Assembly (NCBI RefSeq): GCF_910596095.1
Contig: NC_056539.1
Coordinates: forward strand, 9,560,501 to 9,624,500
Source of the DNA: Thunnus maccoyii
Lineage: Eukaryota > Chordata > Actinopteri > Scombriformes > Scombridae
Direction: 5' to 3'
DNA length: 64,000 nucleotides
Below, piece by piece: positions 1 through 21,800 of this stretch. The notes under the pieces were generated by a model. That model saw only the letters and a list, made by a program, of their open reading frames with translations. It made no database searches and had not been told where the DNA came from. Within the stretch, counting starts at the first letter, position 1; each line of letters begins with the position of its first letter. Position numbers and translations under genes: made by a program.

Positions 1-1632
1 AGATGAAACAGCGTATCTCTGTCTGAGGTACTTTAATAAGAAAACCAATATAAATCCACTGGAAAACTTGGTGTCTGTCAGGCAGATCTTCCACGCAGCA
101 CTTAAGAAAATGTGGAGTTAATCTACACCATTTGTAACATCTCGGGCAATAAAATTCTGCTCCTGTGTGGCAATGTCATATATTTACTACTGGTGATGCT
201 TCAGTTTTTCCACTGAACTGTTGCTGTGGTTCCCACCTGCTCCTCTAATGCCTGGTCAGCCACGGGTCCCGTTTCTCCATCTCTCCCTGTTAGATTGGAG
301 AGGCATTCCCCCTGCCACAACACATGCTTAAGCAATTATTCCACGCATTCCCCTGGACAGAGTGAGAAAGAGGGCTAGATAGAGAGTTGGAGACAGCAAG
401 GGAGAGAGAAAGCAATTTGAAGTGATCAGGGGCAGCTGGCCAGGGATTTGCAGGGTTCTGGGAGAGAATGTGTAGAAGTTAAGCACGACTCCCATAATCC
501 TTTTCTAAAAGAGAGAAAGGAGAGACGGAGGGATTGAAAACAGAGAAGAGAAAGGGGGGCCACCGGCGCTAGAAAAGTAAAAGGACTGGGCTACAGTGAC
601 AACAGCCAAAAACAAACCAGCTATCAAAGCAACACACACATAACTGATGTGTGTGTGTGTGTGTGTCTGAATGTGGACGGGACGCTTGTAGAATAACAAG
701 TTAGGACTAACACACAAACTCTACATCACAAACAAGTTGCCTGTTAGGGCAAATCGGAGCAGTAACGACCATCTCCTCGGCTTCAGTGACACTTTCATCA
801 CTCACACATCGATATCGTAATTAGACTTTGATTTTTTGACTTCAGTAATCTCTATGTATGGACAGCTCTTTCTGGAGTTGCACCTCTGGAGCTTTAGGGT
901 CAGATGAACAAGGTTATGGGGGCACAGGAGGGGTGTCGTGGGCTATTTAAAGGGCAGTAAAAGGGCAGGTTACAACACTTCAAAACATTTATGCCCCAGG
1001 CATGTTGGCAGGCGGCAGAAGCATAAACCCATCGGTCCCAGTGATGCTCTGTGGACTTTGACATGATCAATATATTATGTGATGACAACATCAGCTGAGA
1101 GTAACCATATGTGTGTCAGTCAATCAGAAATGTGTATTTTGTTTTTGTTTTTCAACCTTTGTAAAACTTCAGCTTCAGTTTTGTTATACGTTTATGAATG
1201 TGTCAACACACAACACATCACCTCGTTCATTTCATTGTGTCGTCATATTTGTTGGATTTCAGCATATAAACAATATATAGTTTTAACAATAGGAGTCTGA
1301 AATGTTGAGTGTGATCAGTATTTAGTTCAGTGCCTCCCTGGCATGGGGTGGTGTGTTGAAGCTGGATGATAAGGGGATGTTGCAGATTAAGTTGTCTTCT
1401 GGCAGCAGATAACAGGCAATACTTTTAAAACGATAAGGCTTTTATTGCCAATCATTAGAAAGCGCGGGTCCAGCTTAACTTGTTTATTGTTACTGCTTAT
1501 TTAGTGTGAATACAGTGTGCAAAGTATCTGACTTTTTTCCCCAGTCCAAATCAGCTGATGTATGACCAAACAGTAAACATTTCAAATTATAACAGGGAGG
1601 AATATTTAGTCTAAACTTATTTATAAACTTAC
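1..1632 (-). other. plpp3: plpp3 intron 1 (partial)
   Basis: This is intron sequence downstream of plpp3 exon 1 on the minus strand. I see no second exon: nothing resembles the conserved residues that follow exon 1 in the family. A short (GT)n run lies at about 648-666. The short ORFs in both strands have no recognisable similarity. Confidence 0.7.
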
Positions 1633-1771
1633 CAAGAAGAAGACAGAAGATGTCCAGCGCTATAAGCAGTTTCTTCTTGCTGTTGTCAACACCATTGTTG
1701 TTGTTTAACGTAGAGGTTCCTCCGTTTCTTGTCTCTTGTGCCATTGCTTTCTCATACATGTACTTTTGCAT
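1633..1771 (-). CDS. plpp3: plpp3 coding exon 1 (phospholipid phosphatase 3, N-terminus)
   Basis: This is the first coding exon of an integral-membrane lipid phosphate phosphatase that dephosphorylates lysophosphatidate, phosphatidate and sphingosine-1-phosphate at the cell surface. It encodes 46 codons plus one base, starting MQKYMYEKAM and ending in the first membrane segment (KKLLIALDIFCLLLG). This aligns with the human PLPP3 start (MQNYKYDKA, then NGGSPALNNN and LLICLDLFCLFMAG). The donor is cttg|gtaagt, splitting a Gly codon as expected. I chose the ATG at 1769-1771 because it matches the human start; the open frame continues upstream only from a GTG. The phosphatase motifs lie in later exons outside the window. 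The gene is head-to-head with prkaa2, as in human. Confidence 0.93.
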
Positions 1772-2980
1772 TTGAGAACTCCCCGTTTCAGCTCCAAATC
1801 CCACACCACGCGGTATGTGAAGAAACTCTGTCAGGCTCTCAAGTCCTTCAAAGAAATGTCATGCAATTCTAATGGAAACAAAACTTCTCAACTCGGAGGT
1901 CTCGTAAAGTTTCAGATCTGATGTCTCGTTGTCTCGTATTTCACTTTTACAAAAAAATAATAATAATAAAACATAAAAACACTTGAGTATTATCTGGTTA
2001 ACGGTTAAGCTTTAGTGCCACGGAAGAAAAGTTGTCTGCGCTTGAAATGAATGGAAAGCCCGCTCCCCTTTATCGGTCTTGGTTCAAAGACTTGGAGTGA
2101 GTGAGAATTGCGCTGCGCATCGACAGGCGCTCTTGTTATATCAATCCTTCTTGTCCTCCTCCCACTGCTCTCTTCAAGTTGCCGTAGCAGCTCCAAGGCT
2201 CAGCCCTCTTCCCTCCGCTATAGAATCACTCCATCCCTGCATGGAAACTTTCAGACTGAGGGACAGAGAGCAGTGCGAGCGCCTCTAGCGAGTACGCACG
2301 GTATGACGTGCGCACTCTGTCTTTTAGAGCTGTCATGTTTTTGGAGATGAGGTTATATGCTCTCTTTTCATCCTGAGAATAATTAAAGTTATTTGTTCTT
2401 ACTTTCAAGTTAATGTTGTAACAGTGTGTCATTTTATGTTGACATGTTTATGTTAAAAATCTGTGAAGAAAAAAAAGTAGCATGAATAGTGAATGAAAAA
2501 CAATGCTGCTTGCGCCATCACTCAGACCTAAACAAGACTTTGATATCATTTGTGTAATTTACCAACTCCATTGTGAAACTATATCATGTCTGCACCCATA
2601 CATATATAGAATCTGTAGGTGATATTTACCATTCATAATTTTAAGTGGCTTCATTCATTTGTGTGTGAAAATGTGTAACGGTGTTTTTTTTTTTTTTTTT
2701 TAACAAGATAAGACAAAATGTTTCATGTATTTATTCTAAATGTTGTATTTTGAAAATGCAAATATACAAGTGGGAATTGCCATTTGTTTGCTCTGGTCAG
2801 TAAACCCAACTTATTGACAGGCAATAGGTTTTCATGCGTCTTATACTTGTTTAGTAACAAGAAAAGTTTCATGCGCCAGTTCAACTCATGTTTTCCGATT
2901 TCAGAGTAAGCTCAAGGGTGTATAGGCTAAAGCAGCTGCTAGAGTCATGCTGGATTTTAATAACATAAAGCCTAAAGTTG

Positions 2981-2996
2981 CTCTGCCATCTAGCGG
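2981..2996 (-). promoter_or_regulatory. CTCF-like motif
   Basis: Read on the minus strand this is CCGCTAGATGGCAGAG. It fits the CTCF core CCASYAGRKGGCRS with one common variant (G for A at the third position). It sits between the two divergent promoters. This is motif match only; occupancy is unknown. Confidence 0.4.
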
Positions 2997-3270
2997 TTAA
3001 ATATGAACAACTCACCTCATCTTGTTTGCATCTATCCACAGTCTAACAGTAATTTCACTTTTTTTACCAGCCCATTCTGTTTCAGACAGTTAATGGTCAT
3101 TTATAAACTAGTTAACGCTTTTTAAGAAAAAATCGTTTGTTTTTTAAGCGCTGTGGACTATAAACGTTGAGATAGAGGCCAGCAAATTAAGATAAATATA
3201 ACACTGTGTGGGAAGACCTCATGGAGGACTGGGTATGCCACATTGGCTGTGGTTTATGACAGATGACACC

Positions 3271-4101
3271 TGGGGGCACATGCAAAAACTCTGTGTAGAT
3301 TCATGACTAAAACTGTGTGTACGCACAAAGCCAGAAATATGCATACGCATTCTTTTCGTCAGATATATAAAACTGTGACTATGCATGAAATCTCAGTCAC
3401 TGAGGAACTGGGTGCCAGTGGGTGCCAGTGCCTCATTTCCACTCCCACATTAGCCATAAATGGATGAAGATACGCCCTGAACCAGCGTTTCCGTATCAGT
3501 TCGCCGTCTGCCCCACCAGACTGTACACCTGCCAATGAAACAAACGGGAAAGAAGAAGAGCAGTTTCACCGATTGTGTTGCACCAGCGAGGTTCTCCAAC
3601 ATCAAACCAGAACAGCTGTCATTACGCACGACCATTACGCACGGCTGTGCGGCTCTTTATACCGTCTTTATCATTAATTCATCACATGGACCTGTAAACC
3701 ATCTCAGAAATGCAACGATTCGTTGAATATTAACAGCAAAATGAAATTTTGACTCCCATGTAAATTGAAAGAATGATGAAATTAATCACACAAAATATAA
3801 AATAATAAGCATTGCGTTTGTAAATGGCTGTGTAACCGCTGTGTAAACTCAAAAGAATCACACAATCAGTGCAGCTGGTTATCAAAATAAACAATGTTTT
3901 ACTAAAATATTCAGTCTCTCGCGTCATATTTTATCTCCACCTCATTACTTCACTCTCATATCGCTTTAGAAAAACATGTTTTCGCCTGGCCTGAAGGATG
4001 AGTGAGGTGCGCAGATTCTGTGTTTATAAATACCATTTTATGTGCGGGGAATGGTGTATGCATGCTTTTTGTGCGCACTCATCGTTCATGCATCTGGCCC
4101 C
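3271..4101. mobile_element. Degenerate TIR element, probably non-autonomous PIF/Harbinger-like
   Basis: The left end (GGGGGCACATGCAAAAACTC, then a tract with TACGCACAAAGCC, ATGCATACGC and ATATAAAACTGTG) is matched in inverse by the right end. Read from 4101 leftwards, that end gives GGGGCCAGATGCATGAACG, then TGCGCACAAAAAGC, ATGCATACACC and TTTATAAACACAG. I recognise this style of terminus from fish PIF/Harbinger or ISL2EU elements. The inner ORFs (3450-3635, 3535-3726) show no transposase that I can recognise. The ends are approximate and I could not identify a target-site duplication. Confidence 0.5.
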
Positions 4102-4159
4102 TGGCCTTCAGAAAAACCAACTGCGATTTCCTACTACAATATTCAAAGTAAAAACCTGA

Positions 4160-13379
<9,220 letters not shown>

Positions 13380-16300
13380 GACCTGCTGACTCCTAACCTC
13401 GCTGTAACCTGGATGTCAGTGGGGTTTTTAAGCTAAGTGCAGATCTGGGATGTAGGGAGTGTAGATGTTTGGAGCGACTTCCTCTCTCTGTCTCCTCTCC
13501 ATCTCTGTTCTAGTTGTATCGGACTGGAAGGGTGAATGGAAAAGTGAAAAGCCAGTCAGGTGTTCACTTCAGATGAAGGAGAGAGAAAGAGGAAGCCCTT
13601 AGCAGCAAGAGGGATTAATAGCTTTTTTTCCCCTTGTTTTAACACAGTCTTTGGGTCAGAGTCTTGGTGTTAAAACATCAGGTCACGGTCCCTGAAAACT
13701 GATCCTGGGACTGGAATCTGTGAACTGGTGGAAGCCAGCAAGGAGGGCGAGTTCTCAGTCGTGCTGGAGTCAGCAAAGGTCAAGTTCACTGTCACTCCTA
13801 TCACTAATACCTTCAATCTGTTATCAACTGCTGAAATGTCATCACCCACCATAACACTTAATGGCGGGACATCCTGCTGAGTTTGCCCCAGACACTGATC
13901 AGAGGTCAGTTTTGCATCTTGTCTTATATTTTGATAAGGGCACTGGTTGTTAGAATTGACATTAAATCTGTGTCTGAGGGAGCCACATGTAAAATTTTAT
14001 TTCAGGTTTTATATGGTTTGTAAAGAAAACAGCTTTTGTTATCCATGTATATTATATTTATATTACAATCATATTACGTAGCTGAAAAGGTTGACAAAGG
14101 CATACCAAATAACAAACTTTATACATCATAAAGAAGATGATTATTATTTAGATATCAGATCCATATTTATTTTTGAGAGATTGTTTTTTAGGCACTCGTA
14201 GGTACATTATTTAAACACTGCGTCAACATAGAGTTTTATCCTGATTTTGAATAGATTGTAGACGATTAATGAACTTAGAGAGACAGCAGGATAGTAGAAC
14301 GATAATACTCTGCATGGTACTGACTGTGTGCTGCTTTTAGTATTAAGCACAGATACACACCATCTCACATGCATTTCTGCAACCTCAGTGGACTATCCTG
14401 ATGTATTTCAAAGGTAACATTCATTCTCACACAACCATCAATTTATATATTCAATAGCCGTCACAAATATGCAAAAGGGAAACACGCACGCACACACGCA
14501 GACTCCTTTCACCTCAGTTGAGCCCTTAACAAATGACAAGCTGAGCAACTGTTAATATGCTGCTCACTCATGCATGCACAGAATGTAATTAAAAAGAGCA
14601 AGCAGCTCTGTGACATGAAGAGAGCAGACATGGCAGTCTGTCACATATGCAGTAAACTACAGAAAGACAGTTGTCCTTTTCATTTCATCATAAAGCCTAT
14701 AAAATAATCCTTAGACCTAATTATATGTCTTTAAATTTATTTGTGTGACCAAAAGTACCTATAATGTATTAGTTTATATATTTAAAAAACACATATTGTT
14801 TATTTTTTACTTGATAAAATTACTTCAGTAGTCAATCAATGTTTTAAATTAATTTTATAGCCTAATTAATCGACTAATCTGTTCCGCAGTAATAAATGAA
14901 ATCAGCCCTCTGTCCATCCAATAGATAATAAGGTTATGATGAGAGGAGGAGGAGGAGGAAAAGAGGAAGATGACGTGTGAGATGGTGTTTATCTGTTGTA
15001 GGACAGAATAAGCCACAGAAACCTTTCTCCAGTTGCCTTAAAAAAATTGCAACACAGTAATCCTGTGCATCTGTTTATGGATAGTGTGCACGTGAGCCAG
15101 TGTGTGTAGTGGAGATGAGATGGGTAGAGTCACATGATTGTCTTGTTTTCTTACTGACTGAACACTGGTTTATTAGGAGGATCTTTGCAGTGGTTTGAAT
15201 GCCTGTGAGAGCAGGAACGTGATGCTTTGGTGTATTGTAGACATTGGAGCTGTTGTCGTGTATCTTCTGTTTAGCCGTTGTTGTCGTCTCTTCGGTCTGC
15301 ACTTTAAAACTTATCCGTTGAGGCCAGCAGATTGCATCACACACACACACACACACACATTACTGCACCTGTTGTATTTGGTCCTACATTTTGATGAATG
15401 ACGCACTGTTTTATAAGTGTTCTGCATTGATCTGTCAGTTCGTACCATAGTGAGGTGTGTATCGCTGTTGTCATAGAATCGTATTTATTCATAATCTTCT
15501 TCTGACTGAATGTAAAGTGAAAGCTGGTGCTGCTCAGATAAATCCTCCTCTCTGTCTCTCTCTCTTTTTGTTCTTCTGGTTTTAAAGCAGTGTTGTCGTT
15601 GGACTGTTGCCTTTCTACTGCTCTCAGTAAAACACAGAGGATAGAGGGGGAGTACATGCTCTACTTTAGACTGGTGGCACAACTGTGGAACCCAAAAATG
15701 GCCAATATTTAATCATTCAAAAATTCTATAATTATACTCTAACCCTGAGCTCTTTCAATTAAGTTTTATTCATCATTGTTATTTTAATTTAGTGATACAA
15801 CTGTCATGAAAAGTGACAAGAAATTAATAAGAATATAATAATATAATAAATGAGATAAAATGTTATAATGATGGATGGGGTTCGGCCGTGTTGGAGGTTC
15901 ACACACAACAGTCTAGATAACGACTGTTCAACTAAAAAACATGAACAGAGTACTCTGTTGGACCTACGATAACTAGATATGAGCTGAGATTATAGTTTGT
16001 TATTCTGCACAGTTCTCACTGTTGTTCTGAATCATTTTTGTCTGCTTCGTGTTTTTAAATGGATCCAGTGATTTTTTGCCTTATGAGAGCACGATGAAGG
16101 CTTACGGTTGAAACAGTGAGAGCCACGTCCTTTGCTCTCTGCTGAAACCCTTTATTGCATGTATTCTGTTTTTATGTCCGGTGCAGGCTTGTCTTTGCTG
16201 TCTGTGACGGTACCTCTGAATACACTTTGATGTCAGGGAGAAACTCTGCTCCCTGCTGCAAGGCACATGCAACTGCACACACACCTTTATAAACACCAAT

Positions 16301-16950
16301 TCATGTTCTGTCACTACACTCTATTGCTGTGTCTTAAATGACTTGTCCTCTGTATAGTGAGCTTTTTTTGGTCACATTAGGATATCTGGCCAGTTATGCA
16401 TTTATTCCTGATACTGCTGTTGGTGACAACAATATAAAATGATGATCAATGAAGTGCACTATCTTGGACAAGTCATGTTGGGACTTAAAAACTCCTCTGA
16501 TATAACCAGTATTCACTGTCAGATGTAGTACTGTACCATTACAACTGTATGCAACTACCAGTGGCATGTTAGTCATGTTAACTCTAATGTGTTTAGAGCT
16601 GCGACACACATGCCAGAGGGCCTAATCAATTACAGACTTTTACGTGTTGTACCAAAGTGAGTATTTTCACAGCTCTCTGTTTATCTGTGGTGGGGTTCTT
16701 ATGATTAGTGTAACCTTAAAACACCCCAGTGTGTGTGTGTGTGTGTGTATGTGTGTGTTTGTGTGTGTGTGTGTATGTGAGAATGTATACAAGGTTGTGT
16801 GACTGTGAGAGTGTGTTTCAACTGTCTCTTCCTGTCTCTGTCTGATTGGGGTTTGGATTTCTCTTGTTATGCACTGCATGATATTGCTGTTATGATTTGC
16901 ACTTTAATGAGTATTTATTGAAAAACAATAAACAAACATAAAATGTCTGG
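13380..16950 (+). other. prkaa2: prkaa2 3' UTR (probable)
   Basis: About 3.5 kb with no exon between the prkaa2 stop and a polyadenylation signal at 16927-16932. Mammalian PRKAA2 also has a multi-kilobase 3' UTR. Contains (AC)n at 15339-15359 and an imperfect (GT)n at 16729-16775. The length is inferred; a nearer cleavage site is possible. Confidence 0.5.
16927..16932 (+). promoter_or_regulatory. prkaa2: Candidate poly(A) signal AATAAA for prkaa2
   Basis: Canonical hexamer 3.5 kb after the prkaa2 stop, in the AT-rich context ACAATAAACAAACATAAAA. Confidence 0.4.
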
Positions 16951-18395
16951 AAGTCTGTCAATTTGGATACTTTACACACCACAGAGGATTATTTTTGTGT
17001 TTTTTCCAGAGAAAATGGCCCTCCTACATGTCAACAACAGTATTTTACATGAATGTGACCTCAGGTGATCATCACTACTTTACTTCCTCTTTCTGTTATA
17101 CTTATCATTCACCAGCTTGAGGGAAAGAATATATAGGAGACACATAAAAGTGACACCTGCTAGACATCAACTCCATAAAAAACAACGAGAATTAAGCTTA
17201 TGGATGATGTTTCCCTCCAGAAGATGCAACTATGACTAACACATAGCAACTGGTACTAGTAGAATCCTTATGTTGTATGTTTATGTGACATAATTGATGA
17301 TAATTGCTGTGCCTTTTAAGATAATTATTTTATTAAACTAATGTGGTAAAAACAACACTTAAATACTTAAGAGTAGTTACAATAAGCACTACCATAATCC
17401 ATAATGAGCTTGAACAAAATAATGAGAGTAAATAAAATTACAAAGTAGAACAGATGTACAAAAAAAGCACAATAATGCAAGCAATTGGAAATTGTAGGTA
17501 CATTGGTTTTAAACAGTGTTTATCAGAGATGTAGAGATTCACATGCAGGAGGACAAAGCAGGAAATTACTGAAAATAGATCACATCACTTCCAGTTGATG
17601 ACTAAAATTAAAAATCTAAAATAAAAAAGTCTTTTTTTCGTTTATAAGATTATTATCTATATTGCTATATATTTATTTCCCTTGCTACCAACACTGTAAA
17701 CTGGTAACTAGTGAGTGGGACAATAATTTCATCCAACCCAACCAGTAATTATCTCTAAGGTTCTTTGAACTGTTCTGTAATCCTGGACTGTGGATTAGTG
17801 GTTGGTCCTGAGGAACAAGCTGGTAGAACTGAGACTATTGACAACTGGGAGCAAGGATGAAAATGATGAGTAAACAAATCACATCAAGTGTAATTTAATC
17901 TACAGGAGCCTCCAGGGTCACAGGACCCTCAAAACCTGTGTGTCTGCAACAGATTGTAGGTCCTTTCCTGGAATCAGCAGTTCACCTTGGTCCAAGGTTC
18001 TAAGTCACAAAGAGCCACCAGTCAAACTTCTCCCCTACTGGTTTCACACAGAGTGCTTCAAAGAACAGAAATAGCCCACAAAGAGCTCCATTTGCTGAGA
18101 TGATGTGTGGCTTGTTGAGAAATCCACATTTCTTGCTCCTTACATGAATCACCACGCTGACCCATAAATGCAGTCGCCAGGTAAATAAGGTCATAGTCAA
18201 GAGGTTGAAGTTATTTTCACAGTATATTAGGTGACACAATATGAAGAAAATCACCCTTCTGTCTGGCTGCTTTTTGTTCCTCTGTTACAAACAGAAACAA
18301 ACATAATGTCAGGATGCGAAGTGCACAGTGATGAGTAGTGAGGAGAGAGTCCATGAGATTCATCCTCACCTTGTTCCACGATGGTTACTCCACGA
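16951..18395. other. Convergent prkaa2/fyb2 3' region
   Basis: Holds the fyb2 3' UTR on the minus strand, with a candidate AATAAA (minus) at 17672-17677, about 720 bp after the fyb2 stop. No further fyb2 exon, in particular no second SH3-like exon, is visible. The minus-strand ORF at 18000-18254 is hydrophobic but has no recognisable family. Confidence 0.5.
17672..17677 (-). promoter_or_regulatory. fyb2: Candidate poly(A) signal for fyb2
   Basis: TTTATT on the plus strand gives AATAAA on the gene strand. A second one lies at about 17328-17333. Confidence 0.35.
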
Positions 18396-18480
18396 TCAAT
18401 CAGCATACACATCAGGAGGAGGTAAAATGAGCATCTCAGGATGTTCAAAATCCATTTCCTGTGTTGACCTAGCCTCAGGT
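18396..18480 (-). CDS. fyb2: fyb2 coding exon 19 (C-terminus and stop)
   Basis: PEARSTQEMDFEHPEMLILP then PPDVYAD and TGA at 18396-18398. A C-terminal tyrosine motif is present; no SH3 fold follows. Confidence 0.78.
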
Positions 18481-18841
18481 CTGTGGAGAAACAATACAAC
18501 TCTTATTTAGTTGTTCTCTTTGAGTGGATCCTAAAAATTTAAAGATCACTCACAAACTATCCTCCACCACCCCCTACTCTCTTGTTCTTCAGAAACTGAT
18601 GTACAATATGTCAGTGCTCCAGTGTTTGTCACTGTAAGAATAGTGGCAAAGGAGGGTGACAATGCTTATAACACCACTGGAGGGCAAAGCAAGTTTTACT
18701 TCTTGGTAGAAGAGACTTGGATTTCCCCATCTGTCTCTCAAACACACAAAAAATCACTTTCACTCTTTTCATGCGTAGCAACCCGTTCAACGCAAAAAGG
18801 AAGAAGACTTGTCTGTCTACAGGTTGCACAACATGCTCAGC

Positions 18842-18888
<47 letters not shown>

Positions 18889-21800
18889 TGTGTGTGTGTT
18901 TTACTTACAGGTGAACTGCTTCTTCCTTTGTAAGCACAAGACCTGAAATGGAACCAGACAGTATTTTGGCGTTAAAGTTTGAAAATCCACTTATCAAACA
19001 CATCAGATGCTTTATAAATGGGACAGATGGATAAATGGATTTTTCAGAGAGTGACTGAATTAGTATAAGTATTTATGATATACTTACATACATACATACA
19101 TAATATACATACATAATTTATATCATGGCACAGTATTTATATATTTGGTGTATATTGTATATTTCTAGTCAGAATTTCAATATATTTTTTCTATATTTTA
19201 GGTTGGGAGCTTTTTCAGGCATCACTTACTTGTCTCAGGTTCTGTGCTGCTGTAAGAAAGAATGAAAAGCAGAAATTAAAAGCTTTGTTTGTTTGTTTGT
19301 TTGTTTCCGTATGTGTGTGTTTATGTATGTGTGTACAGTAGGTGCACAGGTTTGTGCACCTACTGTACAGATGGCTACCTGGCAGATGGCTCCACAGGTT
19401 TGGGCGAATGGAAAAATGTGGCCAACTTCTGAAGTGCTTCATGTCTTGCTCTGATGAAAAAGACAAATACACATGTATTGTATAACCACAGCCTGCATGT
19501 ATGGGTAATTATTGTAAAATAAATAAGCAAAGTAAACTCACTGGACATGGGAGCCATCTGCGATGATGTCACTGTGACTGTGCTGATGGTTTATGCTCAG
19601 GTCTTTGTTTCCTTAGAAGATAAATAAAACAAGACAGATAAATATGAAACATTTTCATGACACATATCTGCAACATTAATTACACTGATAATCACACCAG
19701 ATCATAAACCCTTAGCTTGTCCCTACACACTTAAATAGTGACATCTTCCTGTTTACACAAACAACCTGCTCATCTAATGAGTCACATAGCTGTGATTCAG
19801 CGTATGAAGTATGCAAACCGGCTGACAGGCCAGTCAGTCTTTAAATGATGTTACGAACTGGAAGTTGCATGACATCGGTAGTTTTGATTAGCATTGATTT
19901 GTTGTGTCAATAGAAAAAATACCCAGTTTGACAGTAATTTAGTCCTATGGGTAAGAACATTTTGTTGATAAGAGAGCTCAGAGGGAAAGCTCAGCTACAT
20001 AGTCGTGTGCCGATTTTACAGAAAACCTACAGATAACAGCTGTAAGATTTCATGTCAACAATGCAAATTCTAATGTGACGTTACTTACAGCATACATGTG
20101 TCAACAAAAGCTTTGCAAGAACTGCATAATGCTATCAGCACAAAGGCACAGAATCATAGACGGTGAAACTCTTCCACTGCCTCTGAATCTATGTCTTCAC
20201 AGTACAAACCCATCTGGATACAAGATGAAAAATAGATACTGTGCGTATATAAAACATTAATCAATCTCTCTAATGTAACACTGCATTGCGGAAAGTTAAC
20301 TCCCTCTCCTGTTAAGTTTACAGAATCAAGATGTTTCCAGTATCTCTTGTTTATTTTATCCGCATACCACCATAAAGATAACACGTAGCGGAGATACTAC
20401 ATGAAAGGACACATACTTCCCTCTGTCACACTTTTTTGGGTGGACATTAATGATATAACATACTTTTGGTCACCTAAAGCACTATCAGTAGAGTTTGTCA
20501 TACAACACAGTTCAAATAGTCTAGTGTCTTACCCATGTCTGGCACAGAGAGAGTCCTGGTGTGGCCCCTGCAGAGAAAAAGATACAACCTCAGTGACAAA
20601 TTACTGTAACTGCTGCTGATCGGTTTGTATCTATAGAGCCACGTAAACTGAACAAAACTGCACAATTCAGCTGGTGTGATTCAGGCTAACATGGACTTAC
20701 ATTGGAGTCAGTGCATCTGCAGTTTCAGTGGGAGAGGAGAGAGGGTCATCATCATCACAGGTCCATTCCTCACTGTCATATTCAACTGAAAATACATCAA
20801 CACCACATTCACTGCTAAATAAGTTCAATATGTACTGTTATTATAAATGTGAATAGAAAAATACTTACAACTCTCTGTTGATATTGGGTAATGATTTGAA
20901 GTCCTGAGAAAAAGAAAAAAAATATAAATCTTCTTTCTCTTCCATATAATGACAGATGAGTGTCTGTACACAGTAAGTTTCCCGCACATACCTGCTTCCT
21001 GTACTGGTGACCTCTGGCTCGAAAACATTGCCGCTGCTCTTGCGAGTGACCGCTGCCTTCTTTCCCAGCTCCAACATCTCCCTGATGTCCAGCTCCACAT
21101 GATCCACTGCTATATACCCATCTGAAAAACACACACAGAGTCACTGATGAGGTCCACAATCAAAGATTACGGGACACTGAGTTACTTTTCAGGGAGTTTT
21201 TCAGTCACTTGTTACTCAGAATTTATGCAGCTGCAAAAAGGGAGTTGATAAAATGTAGTAGCTTTCTTGTGTTTCACACCCATGCTGCAACTAACAGGTT
21301 AAATCAAATTGTGTGCATCCTTCCAGTTTGCCCTCAAGGTGCACATGTTGCTCATGATAATAGATTTTTCTTAATTTTTCTAACTAACAGTTGTTGCTGC
21401 TGTCCCTGGCCAGCCATTTCCCTTTGGGACAGTTGGTTGTTCGGATGATGCTGATGATATCACCGCTCGTGACGGGCAGATCGTTCTTGCGTCCCTTAGT
21501 CGTTACGGTAACTTTTGCCTGGTAAATGGCATCCTCCTGTCCTGTGATCTGACAAATACAGTTACAGGTTAAAAGTTAATCTTAACACGACAGATTATAC
21601 TTGTTATAGAAAGTGTGATAAATATGACCTAAACTTAATAATCCTGGGAGCTTTACACTCAGTTACATAAACTACTTTTGACATTATCATTAATTTGGCA
21701 AATATACTGGACAGTGTGTTATGATCTGGCTTTATGAAAGGATAGGTTCACAATTTTTCAAGTCTGTCTAAAAATAATAGTCAGGTGCCCATATAAACAT

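Noticed and set aside
20154..20384. Exon-like segment ending CEDIDSEAVEEFHRL in fyb2 intron 14
   Set aside because: Acceptor-like sequence precedes it, but its phase does not fit exon 14; joining gives a stop within a few codons.
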